In this document: piece after piece, positions 8,211 through 18,101 of the stretch
How the letters are laid out: every line of letters starts with the position of its first letter
Position numbering within the stretch: position 1 is the first letter of the stretch
NCBI RefSeq assembly: GCF_025457425.1
Contig: NZ_JAMXIA010000001.1
Coordinates: 2,604,001-2,668,000 of the forward strand
Direction: 5' to 3'
DNA: 64,000 bases
DNA from: Chryseobacterium foetidum
GTDB lineage: Bacteria; Bacteroidota; Bacteroidia; Flavobacteriales; Weeksellaceae
Position numbers and translations under genes: made by a program
The notes under the pieces: generated by a model
What the model was told of the DNA's origin: nothing
The model's input: only the letters and a program-made list of their open reading frames with translations
The model's database searches: none

Positions 8211-9590
8211 ATGATTTTTAAAAATAGAATTATCCATATTTTTTCCTTTGCATTTATCTTCCTTTTTACATCCGCAATGAAAAGTCAGGACAAATGGCCA
8301 GACGGATCCAAGATTGACAAATGGTTCAAAGATAACAAACCCACAGACATCAACAAATTAGGCAAAAAATATATACTTACGGCCAACGGTATGAAGAACG
8401 ACAGTACAATTCTTCAGACAAAACAGCTTCAGGCAGTCATTGATTTGGCAGCGAAAAATGGCGGTGGAGTTGTCGTGGTTCCAAAAGGTACATTTCTCAT
8501 CAGTTCAGTTTTCTTCAAGCAGGGAACGCATTTGCATCTGGAAAATGGCGCAAAATTGAAAGGCAGCGATGATATCAACGACTTTCCAGTGGTTACGACA
8601 AGAATGGAAGGACAAACCGTGAAATATTTTCCGGCTTTGATTAACGCTGATGGATTGGATGGTTTCACTATTTCAGGAAAAGGAACTTTAGACGGAAACG
8701 GACTTCGTTTCTGGAAATCATTCTGGAAAAGACGCGAGTGGAATCCTAAATGCACCAATATGGACGAGATGAGACCAAGAATTATCTACGTTTCAAATTC
8801 TAAAAATGTTCAGGTGGAAGGAATTACCATTAAAAATTCCCCTTTCTGGAGCACACATTATTACAAAAGTGATTTCGTTAAATTGTTAAATCTGACGATT
8901 CTTGCTCCGAAAGAACCGGTAAAAGCACCGAGTACAGATGCGGTTGATATCGATGCGTGTACCAATTTCTTAATTAAAAATTGCTATATGTCAGTGAATG
9001 ATGACGCAATCGCTTTGAAAGGTGGAAAAGGTCCAAAAGCTGATACAGACCCGAACAATGGTGAAAACAGAAATATCCTTATCGAAGACAATAGCTTCGG
9101 ATTTTGCCACAGTGTTTTGACTTGCGGAAGTGAATCGATTCATAATTACAATGTGATTTTAAGAAATTCTAAAGTGAAAGATGCTTCAAGATTATTACAT
9201 TTAAAAATGCGTCCTGACACGCCTCAACACTATGAATATTTAACGGTCGATAATATTTCAGGAAATGTAAAAACCTTCATCTATGTAAAAGGCTGGAACC
9301 AGTTTTTTGATTTAAAAGGTGAAGAAAGACCAAGAAAAGGATTGGCAAATAACATCACCATTAAAAATATTGATTTAAGTTGTGAAACGGCTTTCTCCAT
9401 TGAAAAATCAGATTTATTTGATTTAAAAGATTTCACTTTCGAAAATTTTAAAATCAAAGCATTAAAACCTGAAATGCAAAATCTGAATCACATTCAGAAT
9501 TTAAAGCAAAAAAATATCAATGTGACGCAGGTGGCTTCTCTCACGCAATCTTACGACAAAAAAGACGATTCCGATATTTCTGCTAAATGA
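8211..9590 (+). CDS. GH28 family glycoside hydrolase (polygalacturonase-like)
   Basis: The 459-residue protein has a signal peptide (to about residue 25) and a right-handed beta-helix with GH28 features: an STDAVDID segment with Asp243 in place of NTDG, and VNDDAIALKGG with the Asp264-Asp265 pair. The usual GHG motif reads FCHSVLTCGSES, and the RIK motif reads LKMR. Two of the four signatures are therefore diverged although the acidic residues remain, suggesting a different subsite specificity, for example an exo-acting enzyme on RG-I or on substituted galacturonan. It is probably periplasmic. Its last four bases (ATGA) overlap the start of the GH2 gene, so both are in one operon, led by candidate operator site A. 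Confidence 0.88.
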   Translation: MIFKNRIIHIFSFAFIFLFTSAMKSQDKWPDGSKIDKWFKDNKPTDINKLGKKYILTANGMKNDSTILQTKQLQAVIDLAAKNGGGVVVVPKGTFLISSVFFKQGTHLHLENGAKLKGSDDINDFPVVTTRMEGQTVKYFPALINADGLDGFTISGKGTLDGNGLRFWKSFWKRREWNPKCTNMDEMRPRIIYVSNSKNVQVEGITIKNSPFWSTHYYKSDFVKLLNLTILAPKEPVKAPSTDAVDIDACTNFLIKNCYMSVNDDAIALKGGKGPKADTDPNNGENRNILIEDNSFGFCHSVLTCGSESIHNYNVILRNSKVKDASRLLHLKMRPDTPQHYEYLTVDNISGNVKTFIYVKGWNQFFDLKGEERPRKGLANNITIKNIDLSCETAFSIEKSDLFDLKDFTFENFKIKALKPEMQNLNHIQNLKQKNINVTQVASLTQSYDKKDDSDISAK

Positions 9591-12442
9591 GTTTTTATTC
9601 CAAAATATTCGTTCTTTTATGCTTTTGCTCACAGTTTCTGCATTCTCAATCTAGGGAAATCCAATTCCTGAGCGGGACAGATTCTGGGCACACCAAAGAA
9701 TGGGATTTTTGGATAACCGGCGGACGAAAATCTGGAAACTGGGACAAAATTCAGGTTCCTTCACAATGGGAACAGCAGGGATTTGGTTCGTACAACTACG
9801 GGCGGGATTACGTAACCTACGGCAAAAATTTTAAATTTAACGACGAAACAGGTCTCTACAAACACAAATTTACCGTTCCGAATTCGTGGAAGGGAAAAAG
9901 CATCAACATCGTTTTTGAAGGTTCTATGACTGACACCGAAGTGAAAATCAACGGCAAGTTGGCTGGAGCAATTCATCAGGGTGCTTTTTATGAATTTAAA
10001 TATGATATTTCTGATAAATTAATCTTTGGAAAAGAAAATATTCTCGAAGTCAAAGTTTCCAAAATGTCTGCAGATAAATCGGTGAACAACGCAGAACGTT
10101 TAGCGGATTATTGGGTTTTAGGAGGAATTTTCAGACCGGTTTATTTGGAAGCTAATCCTAAAGAAAATATCTCGTGGACAGCTATTGATGCCAAAGCAGA
10201 TGGAACTTTCCGTTCGGATATTCATTTAAAAGGAATCCAATCTGCCAATAATGTAAAGGTCGAAATCTTTGATATTAAAAATAATTTGGTTGGAGAATCT
10301 CAGATTACCATTCAAAAAGGAGATACTTTAAAGCAGATTCAGTTTTCTGTTAAAAATCCAAAAGTCTGGACAGCCGAAACGCCTAGTTTATACAAAGCGA
10401 AATTCAGTTTAAATAAAAACAGAAAAAAAATCTTCCAAACCGAAGAAATATTCGGTTTCCGAACGATTGAAATCAAAAAAGGCGACGGCATTTACGTCAA
10501 CGGAACTAAAATCAAAATGAAAGGCATCAACCGTCACGTTTGGTGGCCTGAAACGGGACGAGCTGTCAACAAAAACATCGATTTGATGGACGTTCAGCTC
10601 ATCAAAGAAATGAATATGAATGCCGTTCGATGTGCTCATTATCCACCGAATAAATCGTTTCTGCAAATTTGTGATTCGCTGGGCTTATATGTTTTGGATG
10701 AACTCGCTGGCTGGCAAAAAAAATACAGCACTGAAGTTGGGAAAAAGCTCGTGAAAGAAATGGTTACAAGAGATGCCAATCATCCTTCCATTATTTTCTG
10801 GAGCAACGGAAATGAAGGCGGACATAATTTTGATTTGGATGCAGAATATGCAAAATATGACCTGTCAAATCGTCCTGTCATCCACGCGCATCACAAGCCG
10901 GGAAATGCTTTCAACGGAATCGACTGTAATCATTACGAAGATTATTACAGCACAAAAAAGATTCTCGAAGGCGAAAATATTTATATGCCGACCGAGTTTC
11001 TGCACGCTCAGGATGACGGCGGTGGCGGGACGTCATTGGCCGATTACTGGGAACTTCACTGGAATTCCCAAAAAGGCGCTGGCGGTTTTCTCTGGGCGTT
11101 TGCGGATGAAGGTTTGGTGCGAACAGATTTTAACAATCAACTTGATGTGAATGCAATTAATGCTCCGGATGGAGTGGTGGGTCCACATCGTGAAAAAGAG
11201 GGAAATTTTTACGCAATACGGGAAATTTACAGTCCGGTAAAAATTGATTTGAAATCTTTGCCAAACGATTTTAATGGAAATATTCCTATTGAAAACCGAT
11301 ATCATTTTACGAATTTAGATGAATGTCAGTTTGAATGGAAACTGGTTAAATTTAAAACACCATTTTCATCAGAATCCGGATTTGATTTGATTGAAAAAGG
11401 AAAAGCTGAATCTCCGAATATTAAACCAACAGAAAAAGGGAATATTAAATTAAATCTTCCAACTAATTGGAAAGAAAGTGAAGCTATAACGCTGACTGCG
11501 ACCGATTCTTTTGGAAAAGAAATTTATACCTGGACTTGGAAAATTAAATCGAATGATGAAATTTCAAAACAGTTTTCTAAATCTTTAATCAAAGAATTTC
11601 CGGTATCGGTGATTGAAAATGACTCATTATTTATTTTAAAATCAGACGAAAAAGAATTTTCATTCGGGAAAAAAGATGGATTATTAAAGTCAGTTATTTT
11701 AGATAAAAAAGGCAAAAAAATGACTTTCCAGAACGGACCGATTTTCGTGAATGGAAAAATGGAATTATCGTCCATAAAATCCTTTACAGAAGGACAAAAT
11801 CAGGTTATTCAAATTTCTTACAAGGACGGGAAAAAAGCCGTTTGGAAACTGAATCCCAACGGGATTTTAGAATTAAATTATGAATATTCTTTGTCGGGAG
11901 ATTATCAATTTTCAGGCGTAAGTTTCGATTATCCTGAAAATTATGTCATCAACGCAAAATGGCTCGGTAAAGGTCCATATCACGTTTGGAAAAACCGAAC
12001 TCAGGGACAGACTTACAACGTCTGGCAGAACTTGAAAAACTCCACCCGAACAGGTTTTTCACCTTGGATTTATCCTGAGTTTAAAGGATATTTCGATGAT
12101 GTTTCATGGTTGCAATTAAATACAGCAGAGGGAAAAATTACGATTGGAACAAAAGAAGAAAAAATGTTCGTCAGACTTTTTGATTTTTATGGAATTTACG
12201 GTGGGGAAGGTTATCCGAAATTGCCGACAGGAAATATCTCTTTCCTCGATGCGATTCCGCCTTTGGGAACTGCTTTGGCGTTTAATATTAACAATGATAC
12301 TGCGACTTTAGGCCCAGAAAGTGAACCGAATCACCTGAACGGGACGTTTAAAAGAACTTTATATTTTTATTTTGGTCTGCCGGATTTGGGTGATGAAAAT
12401 AAGCAGTTTACAATGCCGAAAGAAAATATTTTAACAGATTAA
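9587..12442 (+). CDS. GH2 family glycoside hydrolase (beta-galactosidase-like)
   Basis: The 951-residue protein has a signal peptide (MSFYSKIFVLLCFCSQFLHS) followed by the GH2 sugar-binding jelly roll (about 40-190), an Ig-like domain (to about 300), and the TIM barrel. The acid/base is probably Glu410 (SNGNEGG) and the nucleophile Glu470 (PTEFLHAQDDGG). The C-terminal region resembles the beta-galactosidase small-chain/beta-sandwich part (KGPYHVWKNRTQGQ). In this context it likely removes galactose or a uronic acid from RG-I side chains or from unsaturated ends; substrate assignment is inference. It overlaps the preceding GH28 gene by 4 bases, and its stop is followed by the CE12 gene after 1 base. 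Confidence 0.9.
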   Translation: MSFYSKIFVLLCFCSQFLHSQSREIQFLSGTDSGHTKEWDFWITGGRKSGNWDKIQVPSQWEQQGFGSYNYGRDYVTYGKNFKFNDETGLYKHKFTVPNSWKGKSINIVFEGSMTDTEVKINGKLAGAIHQGAFYEFKYDISDKLIFGKENILEVKVSKMSADKSVNNAERLADYWVLGGIFRPVYLEANPKENISWTAIDAKADGTFRSDIHLKGIQSANNVKVEIFDIKNNLVGESQITIQKGDTLKQIQFSVKNPKVWTAETPSLYKAKFSLNKNRKKIFQTEEIFGFRTIEIKKGDGIYVNGTKIKMKGINRHVWWPETGRAVNKNIDLMDVQLIKEMNMNAVRCAHYPPNKSFLQICDSLGLYVLDELAGWQKKYSTEVGKKLVKEMVTRDANHPSIIFWSNGNEGGHNFDLDAEYAKYDLSNRPVIHAHHKPGNAFNGIDCNHYEDYYSTKKILEGENIYMPTEFLHAQDDGGGGTSLADYWELHWNSQKGAGGFLWAFADEGLVRTDFNNQLDVNAINAPDGVVGPHREKEGNFYAIREIYSPVKIDLKSLPNDFNGNIPIENRYHFTNLDECQFEWKLVKFKTPFSSESGFDLIEKGKAESPNIKPTEKGNIKLNLPTNWKESEAITLTATDSFGKEIYTWTWKIKSNDEISKQFSKSLIKEFPVSVIENDSLFILKSDEKEFSFGKKDGLLKSVILDKKGKKMTFQNGPIFVNGKMELSSIKSFTEGQNQVIQISYKDGKKAVWKLNPNGILELNYEYSLSGDYQFSGVSFDYPENYVINAKWLGKGPYHVWKNRTQGQTYNVWQNLKNSTRTGFSPWIYPEFKGYFDDVSWLQLNTAEGKITIGTKEEKMFVRLFDFYGIYGGEGYPKLPTGNISFLDAIPPLGTALAFNINNDTATLGPESEPNHLNGTFKRTLYFYFGLPDLGDENKQFTMPKENILTD

Positions 12443-12443
12443 G

Positions 12444-13766
12444 ATGAAGAATTGGATTTCACTTTTAACCGTTCTTTTCTGCGCAACAATATTTGCACAG
12501 CAAACCACTTTCAAATTTGATTTTGGTGGAAGCAGGGTGGAAAATGGTTTCATTCCAATTAATTCGACTTCAAAATTTGACAGGAAAATCGGTTACGGAT
12601 TTATGGATATTTCAGGTCTAAAATCTGTTGACAACGGCGGAAATGCTTTGACGGGAGATTTTATTACCAGCGATAAACCTTTTTATTTCTCGGTGGCGAT
12701 TCCTGAAGGAAATTATGATATTACATTAAATCTTGGTGATTCAAAAGGAACATCCGAAACAACAGTACGCGTCGAAAACCGCCGTCTGATGCTGAATGAC
12801 ATCAAAACAAAGAAGGGAGAAATTATAGAAAAACAAATCACAGTTCACGTCAAAGACAGCATCATCCGAAATCAAAACGGAGCTCAGATTGGGATTGTAA
12901 AACTTAAGCCGAGAGAAAGAAAATATTTACATTGGGACAATTTGCTGACGATTGAATTTAATGATAAAGCTCCTAAAGTCTGTTCGGTAATCATTCAACC
13001 CAACAAAATCGCAAAAACTATTTATTTGACGGGAGATTCAACCGTTGTCGATGCACAGTACGAACCTTGGGCGTCGTGGGGACAGATGTTGCCGTATTTT
13101 TTTGTTCCGAACGAAGTCGTGATTGCCAATTATGCTGAAAGTGGAGAAACGTTGAAAGCCTTCGAAGACCGCCACCGAATCGATAAAATCTGGAACAAAA
13201 TCAGGAAAGGCGATTATCTTTTCATTCAGTTTGGGCACAACGACCAAAAAGCAGGCAACAGCACAAAATCCGGTTACAGAAAACGGTTAAAAGAATGGAT
13301 TTCGAAAGCCAGAGAATTGGGTGCAATTCCGGTTTTGGTTACCTCAATGAACCGCAGAGTTTTTGATGAAAATAATAAGATAGTCAACACTTTAGACGAT
13401 TTTCCTGTAGCGATGAGAGAAATTGCAAAAGAAGAAAACGTTGATTTAATTGATTTAAATGCCTTAAGCAAAACCTTATTCGAAGCGATGGGACCGGAAA
13501 AAGCAAAGAAAGCATTTGTTCATTATCCTGCAAACGCTTATCCCAATCAACCGGCAGCTTTGGCTGATGATACACACTTCAACACTTATGGCGCTTATGA
13601 ATTAGCGAAATGTGTTGTAAAATCTATCGTCGACCAAAATTTATCTTTAAAGAAATACATTTCAAAAAATTATAAAAGTTTTAACCCAAATCAACCCGAT
13701 GATATCGAAAAATTCCATTGGCCGGAATCTGTTTTTATGGAATCTTTGAAGCCTGATGGAAATTAA
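12444..13766 (+). CDS. Rhamnogalacturonan acetylesterase (CE12) with N-terminal beta domain
   Basis: The 440-residue protein has a signal peptide, then an N-terminal beta-sandwich (about 20-170; FKFDFGGSRVENGFIPI resembles malectin/CBM-like domains). The SGNH esterase domain follows. Catalytic Ser199 lies in TGDSTV, the Gly block in YAESGETLKAF, Asn in FGHNDQKAG, and Asp375-x-x-His378 in DDTHFNTYG. The family removes acetyl groups from galacturonate in RG-I, exposing the backbone to PL11 and GH28. It is co-transcribed with the GH28 and GH2 genes. A second, smaller CE12 lies at 20217, so the cluster has a two-domain and a single-domain version. Confidence 0.92.
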   Translation: MKNWISLLTVLFCATIFAQQTTFKFDFGGSRVENGFIPINSTSKFDRKIGYGFMDISGLKSVDNGGNALTGDFITSDKPFYFSVAIPEGNYDITLNLGDSKGTSETTVRVENRRLMLNDIKTKKGEIIEKQITVHVKDSIIRNQNGAQIGIVKLKPRERKYLHWDNLLTIEFNDKAPKVCSVIIQPNKIAKTIYLTGDSTVVDAQYEPWASWGQMLPYFFVPNEVVIANYAESGETLKAFEDRHRIDKIWNKIRKGDYLFIQFGHNDQKAGNSTKSGYRKRLKEWISKARELGAIPVLVTSMNRRVFDENNKIVNTLDDFPVAMREIAKEENVDLIDLNALSKTLFEAMGPEKAKKAFVHYPANAYPNQPAALADDTHFNTYGAYELAKCVVKSIVDQNLSLKKYISKNYKSFNPNQPDDIEKFHWPESVFMESLKPDGN

Positions 13767-13799
13767 AAAGTAGGAATGATTCAAAAAGAATTTTGTTTA

Positions 13800-13989
13800 C
13801 CCCAACCCTAAAGGGAGCAAAATTCCTTTGAAAATTTCCTCAAAATTACTCCCTTTAGGGTCGGGGAAATAATTTTGACGAAATTTGAAAGTCCTGAAAG
13901 GACGACTTTCAATAGCATTGGGTGAAGCCCAATGACAAAATAAAAAAGAATGTGAGCAAGCCCTGAAAAGGCGACATCGTGATTCACCC
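13800..13989. repeat. Intergenic repeats between CE12 and GH106 genes
   Basis: The 367-base gap holds no gene. It contains CCCTAAAGGGAG (about 13808) paired with CTCCCTTTAGGG (about 13850). Next is a two-hairpin repeat: GTCCTGAAAGGAC (13891-13903), then CATTGGGTGAAGCCCAATG (about 13916-13934). A shorter related piece, AGCCCTGAAAAGGCGACAT, starts at about 13959. The same repeat occurs at 17885-18046 and in a diverged form at 57691. Small open frames here are products of the repeat and not genes. Confidence 0.75.
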
Positions 13990-13992
13990 ATA

Positions 13993-14119
13993 GAAGAAAA
14001 TCTTTGATTTTCAAAACTTATGTGTTCTTCTAAAGAGCCGAATCACTCACTTAAAATAACTCATGTGTCCAAAATCTTTTGTGACTTTTGACTTCGTCGA
14101 ATCTTCGATTTGTGGTTAA
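13993..14119 (-). repeat. Left arm of a 125-bp inverted repeat pair
   Basis: This segment is the reverse complement, with about 12% mismatches by eye, of 19993-20116. Shared blocks include TTAACCACAAATCGAAGATT, CGACGAAGTCAAAAGTCACA, AGTTATTTTAAGT and AAAATCAAAGATTTTC. It ends 14 bases before the GH106 start. The pair encloses the GH106, GATase-like and PL11 genes. Confidence 0.8.
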
Positions 14120-14133
14120 TTAAACAGTAAAAA

Positions 14134-16908
14134 ATGAAAATTAAAAATATTGTCAGTATAAGTATTCTCTGTTTTGTCATCGGAAATCTCTCCGCACAAA
14201 ATCCGTGGCCTACAGTTACCGAGACCGTAAAACCGTGGACCCGCTGGTGGTGGATGGGAAGCGCAGTTGACGAAAAAGGTTTGGACAAACAACTGACAAC
14301 CCTAAATAAAGCTGGTTTCGGAGGCGTTGAAATTGTTCCGATTTACGGTGCAAAAGGTTTCGAAAACACTTACATCAATTATCTTTCTCCGGCTTGGATG
14401 AAAATGTTGGAGTTCACGACCAGTAAAGCAAAAAGCTTAAATATGAGCGTCGATATGTCTGTGGGAACGGGCTGGCCGATTGGCGGACCGCAAGTCAGTG
14501 AAAATGATGCGGCGACCAAAATGATTGTTCAGACGTATGAGATTCAACCGAATGAAAAATTCTCAGAAAAAATTGTTCTGAAAGACGAAAAACAGAAGAA
14601 TTTAAAGACAATAAAACTTGATATTGTAACCGCTTACAATGACAAGAATGAGGCAACTGTTTTAACAGATAAAATCAATGCTGACGGAACTTTAAACTGG
14701 AAACCGACATCAGGAAAGTGGACAATCTACGCCGTTTTTGTTGGTAAAACTTTACAGAAGGTTAAACGTGCGGCTCCAGGCGGCGAAGGCTTTACTTTAG
14801 ACCATTTTTCGCCCACTGCAACAAAAGATTATCTGAAAACTTTCGATAAAGCTTTTGGAAATTCAAATTATGGAATCCGTTCTTTTTTCAACGACAGTTA
14901 TGAAGTTTATAATGCCGACTGGACACCGGATTTTAAAGAGGAATTTCATAAAAGACGGGGTTATGATTTAAGTCCGTACATCAAATATTTGGTGGGCAAT
15001 GAGGAAAACGAAATCGCTGCGAGAATAAAATCGGATTACAGAGAAACGTTGAGTGACTTGATTTTAAATCGTTTTACCAAAGATTTTACCAATTGGGCAC
15101 ATTCCAAAAACTCCAAAAATACCAATCAGGCACACGGTTCGCCTGGGAATTTATTGGATTTATATGCAGCGGTCGATATTCCCGAATCTGAAACTTTCGG
15201 AAGTACACCGTTCGATATTTTAGGTTTGAAAAGAGACAGCGCCGACATTCAAAAATCGGATGTTCCCGATATTAATATGTTGAAGTTTTCTTCTTCGGCA
15301 GCCAATGTAATGGGCAAAAAACTGATTTCAAATGAAACTTTTACGTGGCTGACAGAGCATTTCAAAACTTCGTGGTCACAGGCAAAACCGGAAGTGGAGC
15401 AGGTTTTTTTGTCAGGAATCAATCACGTTTTTTACCACGGAACAACCTACACGCCGGCGGACGTAAAATTTCCGGGATGGCTGTTTTATGCATCGACCAA
15501 TTTTGTGCCCGAGAACAGTTTGTGGCCACAGTTGAGTGGACTCAATTCTTATGTTGCACGCACGCAAAGTGTGTTGCAGAGCGGAAAATCAGATAACGAA
15601 CTGTTGATTTACTGGCCAGTTTACGACCAGTGGGCGAGTCCGAAAGGGAAAGATGTTGCCTTTAAAATTCACAATATTGAAAAGTGGTTACAGCCTACAG
15701 AATTTTATAAAAACCTCGATAAATTGGGCAAATCCGGATATTCTCTGGATATGGTTTCCGACAGAATGATTAGCGAGGCGAAATTTGATAACCAAAATAT
15801 TCAGGTTTTAAAAGAGGGTGGTTCGTACAAAGTTTTAATCATTCCTCAATTAAATTATTTACCAGAATCTACCTTAAAAAATATTTTAAATTTAGCTCAA
15901 AACGGCGCATCCATCATATTTCAGAACGAGCCGAAAAATATTCCGGGATATTTTGAAGCCGAAAAAAGAAAAACGGAACTGCAGAATTTGTGGAAATCAA
16001 TTCCTTTTCAGCAAAATGGAAATGTGAAATCGGCAATATTCGGAAAAGGAAAAATTATCCTCACTTCGGATGTTGAAAAAGGTTTGGAATATTTAAAAAT
16101 TGAGAGAGAAAAACTGACCGACACCGGACTGAAATTCGTGAGAAGAAAATTTGATGGCGGAAAATATTATTACATCGTCAACAACACTTCAAAGGAAATC
16201 AATCAGAATATTCCGTTGAATTTTGTTGGGAAACAGGTCGCTTTGATGAATCCTGAAAATGGAGACTTTGGAATTGCCGACACTCAAAATAATTCAGTGA
16301 AAATTCAGTTGAAATCCGGTGAATCTTTAATTATAAAAGCTTCCGAAACCGCAGATAATTCTGTTGCAAAATGGAAATATGTTGAAAAAACAGACGCACC
16401 GATTGTATTAAATCAACCTTGGCAACTGACTTTTAAAGACGGCGGTCCTGAACTTCCGAAATCAAGAACTTTGAAGAAGCTTCAACCTTGGACGAATTTC
16501 ACAGAAGACGCTCAAACGCAAAGCTTTTCGGGAACCGGAGTTTACACAACGACTTTAAAATTAAAAAAGAAAAATGCCGATGATTATCTTCTGAAATTCG
16601 ATAAACTCTACGAAAGTGCAACAGTGATTGTCAACGGAAAAGAGGCTGGAATTGTCTGGAGCAACCCGTTTGAAATCAACGTCGGAAAATATCTTAAAAA
16701 AGGGAAAAATACAATTCAAATCGAAGTCAGTAATCTGATGGCCAACCGAATCCGCTATATGGACCAAAATAAAATTGAATGGCGAAATTATCACGAAATC
16801 AACTTTGTGAACATTAACTACAAGCCTTTCGATGCATCTAACTGGAAAGTTCAGCCTTCCGGTATGGATGGCGAAATTCAATTAATTCCAATTCATTATT
16901 CAAAATAA
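14134..16908 (+). CDS. GH106 family alpha-L-rhamnosidase
   Basis: The 924-residue protein has a signal peptide (to residue 22, LSAQ) and the distinctive GH106 N-terminus: KPWTRWWWMGSAVDEKGLDK, followed by GFGGVEIVPIYGAKGFE. The middle contains the catalytic TIM barrel (FFNDSYEVYNADWTPDF; ETFTWLTEHFKTSWSQAKPE) and the C-terminus a GH2-like beta-sandwich ending in VQPSGMDGEIQLIPI. Family members act on alpha-L-rhamnosyl linkages in RG-I and RG-II by inversion and need calcium. Here it probably frees rhamnose from the RG-I backbone or side chains in the periplasm. The next gene starts 9 bases later, so the two are co-transcribed. Confidence 0.92.
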   Translation: MKIKNIVSISILCFVIGNLSAQNPWPTVTETVKPWTRWWWMGSAVDEKGLDKQLTTLNKAGFGGVEIVPIYGAKGFENTYINYLSPAWMKMLEFTTSKAKSLNMSVDMSVGTGWPIGGPQVSENDAATKMIVQTYEIQPNEKFSEKIVLKDEKQKNLKTIKLDIVTAYNDKNEATVLTDKINADGTLNWKPTSGKWTIYAVFVGKTLQKVKRAAPGGEGFTLDHFSPTATKDYLKTFDKAFGNSNYGIRSFFNDSYEVYNADWTPDFKEEFHKRRGYDLSPYIKYLVGNEENEIAARIKSDYRETLSDLILNRFTKDFTNWAHSKNSKNTNQAHGSPGNLLDLYAAVDIPESETFGSTPFDILGLKRDSADIQKSDVPDINMLKFSSSAANVMGKKLISNETFTWLTEHFKTSWSQAKPEVEQVFLSGINHVFYHGTTYTPADVKFPGWLFYASTNFVPENSLWPQLSGLNSYVARTQSVLQSGKSDNELLIYWPVYDQWASPKGKDVAFKIHNIEKWLQPTEFYKNLDKLGKSGYSLDMVSDRMISEAKFDNQNIQVLKEGGSYKVLIIPQLNYLPESTLKNILNLAQNGASIIFQNEPKNIPGYFEAEKRKTELQNLWKSIPFQQNGNVKSAIFGKGKIILTSDVEKGLEYLKIEREKLTDTGLKFVRRKFDGGKYYYIVNNTSKEINQNIPLNFVGKQVALMNPENGDFGIADTQNNSVKIQLKSGESLIIKASETADNSVAKWKYVEKTDAPIVLNQPWQLTFKDGGPELPKSRTLKKLQPWTNFTEDAQTQSFSGTGVYTTTLKLKKKNADDYLLKFDKLYESATVIVNGKEAGIVWSNPFEINVGKYLKKGKNTIQIEVSNLMANRIRYMDQNKIEWRNYHEINFVNINYKPFDASNWKVQPSGMDGEIQLIPIHYSK

Positions 16909-16917
16909 AAATTAATT

Positions 16918-17721
16918 ATGACTAAAAATATCATAAAAACAATCGCTTTAGGAACTTTGCTGACCTTCAGTTTTTCCAATGCCCAGCAGAAACCGAAAGT
17001 CGTTTTAGACAACTTTTTCAACAACGAAAAAAAGGAAAATAAAGAAACCAAAGCTCTGGAATCGTGGCATTACACGTGGAACGACACTTCCAACGGCGGA
17101 TTCTCTTTGCTGGGAGAAATCTTCCAGAAACAAGGCGCAGAAATCGGCACTTTAACTACAGCTCCTTCAAAAAAAGATTTGAAAAACGCCAATATTTACA
17201 TCATCGTCGATGCTGATATCGACAAAGAAGCGTACGGTGGAAAAGCCAATCTGATTGACCCGACCAGCATCAAAAACCTGAAAGAATGGGTGAAAAAAGG
17301 TGGCGTTTTGGTTTTGATGAGCAACGATAAAGGAAATTCTGAGTTTGAACATTTCAACAAACTTGCCGGAGAATTTGGCATTTATTTCAATGAAGACAGT
17401 TACAACCGCGTTCAGAAAAGAGAATTTGAGCAGGGAAAAGTGATGGTTCCGGCAGGCAATGAAATTTTCTCCGAACAGAAATTATATATGAAAGAAGTGG
17501 CGACGGTTTCCGTGAAAAGTCCGGCGAAAGAATTGCTGTCTGCGGAAGGCAAAAACATTGCAGCTATTGCGAAATTCGGCAAAGGAACTGTTTTCGCATT
17601 AGGCGACCCATGGTGCTACAACGAGTACATCGACGGCAAAAAACTTCCCGCAGATTTCACAAATTATCAAGGAACTGAAGAGTGGGTAAAGTGGCTTTTG
17701 AAGCAAACTTCGAAGAAATAA
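16918..17721 (+). CDS. Secreted GATase-like (DUF4350-type) protein of the RG-I cluster
   Basis: The 267-residue protein has a signal peptide (to about residue 22, SNAQ). It then shows a Rossmann/flavodoxin-like pattern: KPKVVLDNFFNN, ANIYIIVDADID, LKEWVKKGGVLVLMSNDKGN, GKGTVFALGDPWCYNEYIDG. This resembles the class-I glutamine-amidotransferase-like or DUF4350 domains found as extra modules of GH105/GH88 proteins in pectin loci. No catalytic Cys-His-Glu triad is visible (the only Cys is in DPWCYN). It may be a sugar-binding or scaffold domain; I cannot name a reaction. It is sandwiched between GH106 and PL11. Confidence 0.75.
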   Translation: MTKNIIKTIALGTLLTFSFSNAQQKPKVVLDNFFNNEKKENKETKALESWHYTWNDTSNGGFSLLGEIFQKQGAEIGTLTTAPSKKDLKNANIYIIVDADIDKEAYGGKANLIDPTSIKNLKEWVKKGGVLVLMSNDKGNSEFEHFNKLAGEFGIYFNEDSYNRVQKREFEQGKVMVPAGNEIFSEQKLYMKEVATVSVKSPAKELLSAEGKNIAAIAKFGKGTVFALGDPWCYNEYIDGKKLPADFTNYQGTEEWVKWLLKQTSKK

Positions 17722-18101
17722 TTTTTGTAAAGTGCAATCGGTTGAAGCAGTTCCGTAAATTTTATTTGGGCAGCTTAATCCGCCTTCCACTCCCGCTTTT
17801 TTGCTCGTCGTTCCTCCTCACAAAAAGAGCTCCGTTCAAGTCGGGCTGCGAGCGATTCAACGTTTTAAATTGCTTTTAAATTTTAAAAAGCCCTGCAATG
17901 GCATAATCAATAGCTTTTGTGTAGTCTAACGATAAGAACAACAGATGTGAACTAGCCCTGAAAAGGGCAATATCAATAGCATTGGGTGAAGCCCAATGAC
18001 AGATTAATGAAAGATTTCACACAGCCCTGAAAGGGCGAAATCAATTAAAAGAAACCTATAGAAAACGGCAACCATTAGCCAAAACCTACAAAATCAGAAT
18101 T
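17722..18101. repeat. Intergenic region with two-hairpin repeats
   Basis: No gene was found. From 17888 there are three related units: AGCCCTGCAATGGC (17889), AGCCCTGAAAAGGGC (17954) followed by CATTGGGTGAAGCCCAATG (about 17980), and AGCCCTGAAAGGGC (18023). These match the copies at 13890-13980. The first 150 bases hold a GC-richer stretch without recognisable structure. Confidence 0.7.

Noticed and set aside
13797..14288. Small minus-strand open frames (61-75 residues) between CE12 and GH106
   Set aside because: They are translations of the two-hairpin and inverted repeats, lack start context and protein-like composition, and recur wherever the repeats occur.
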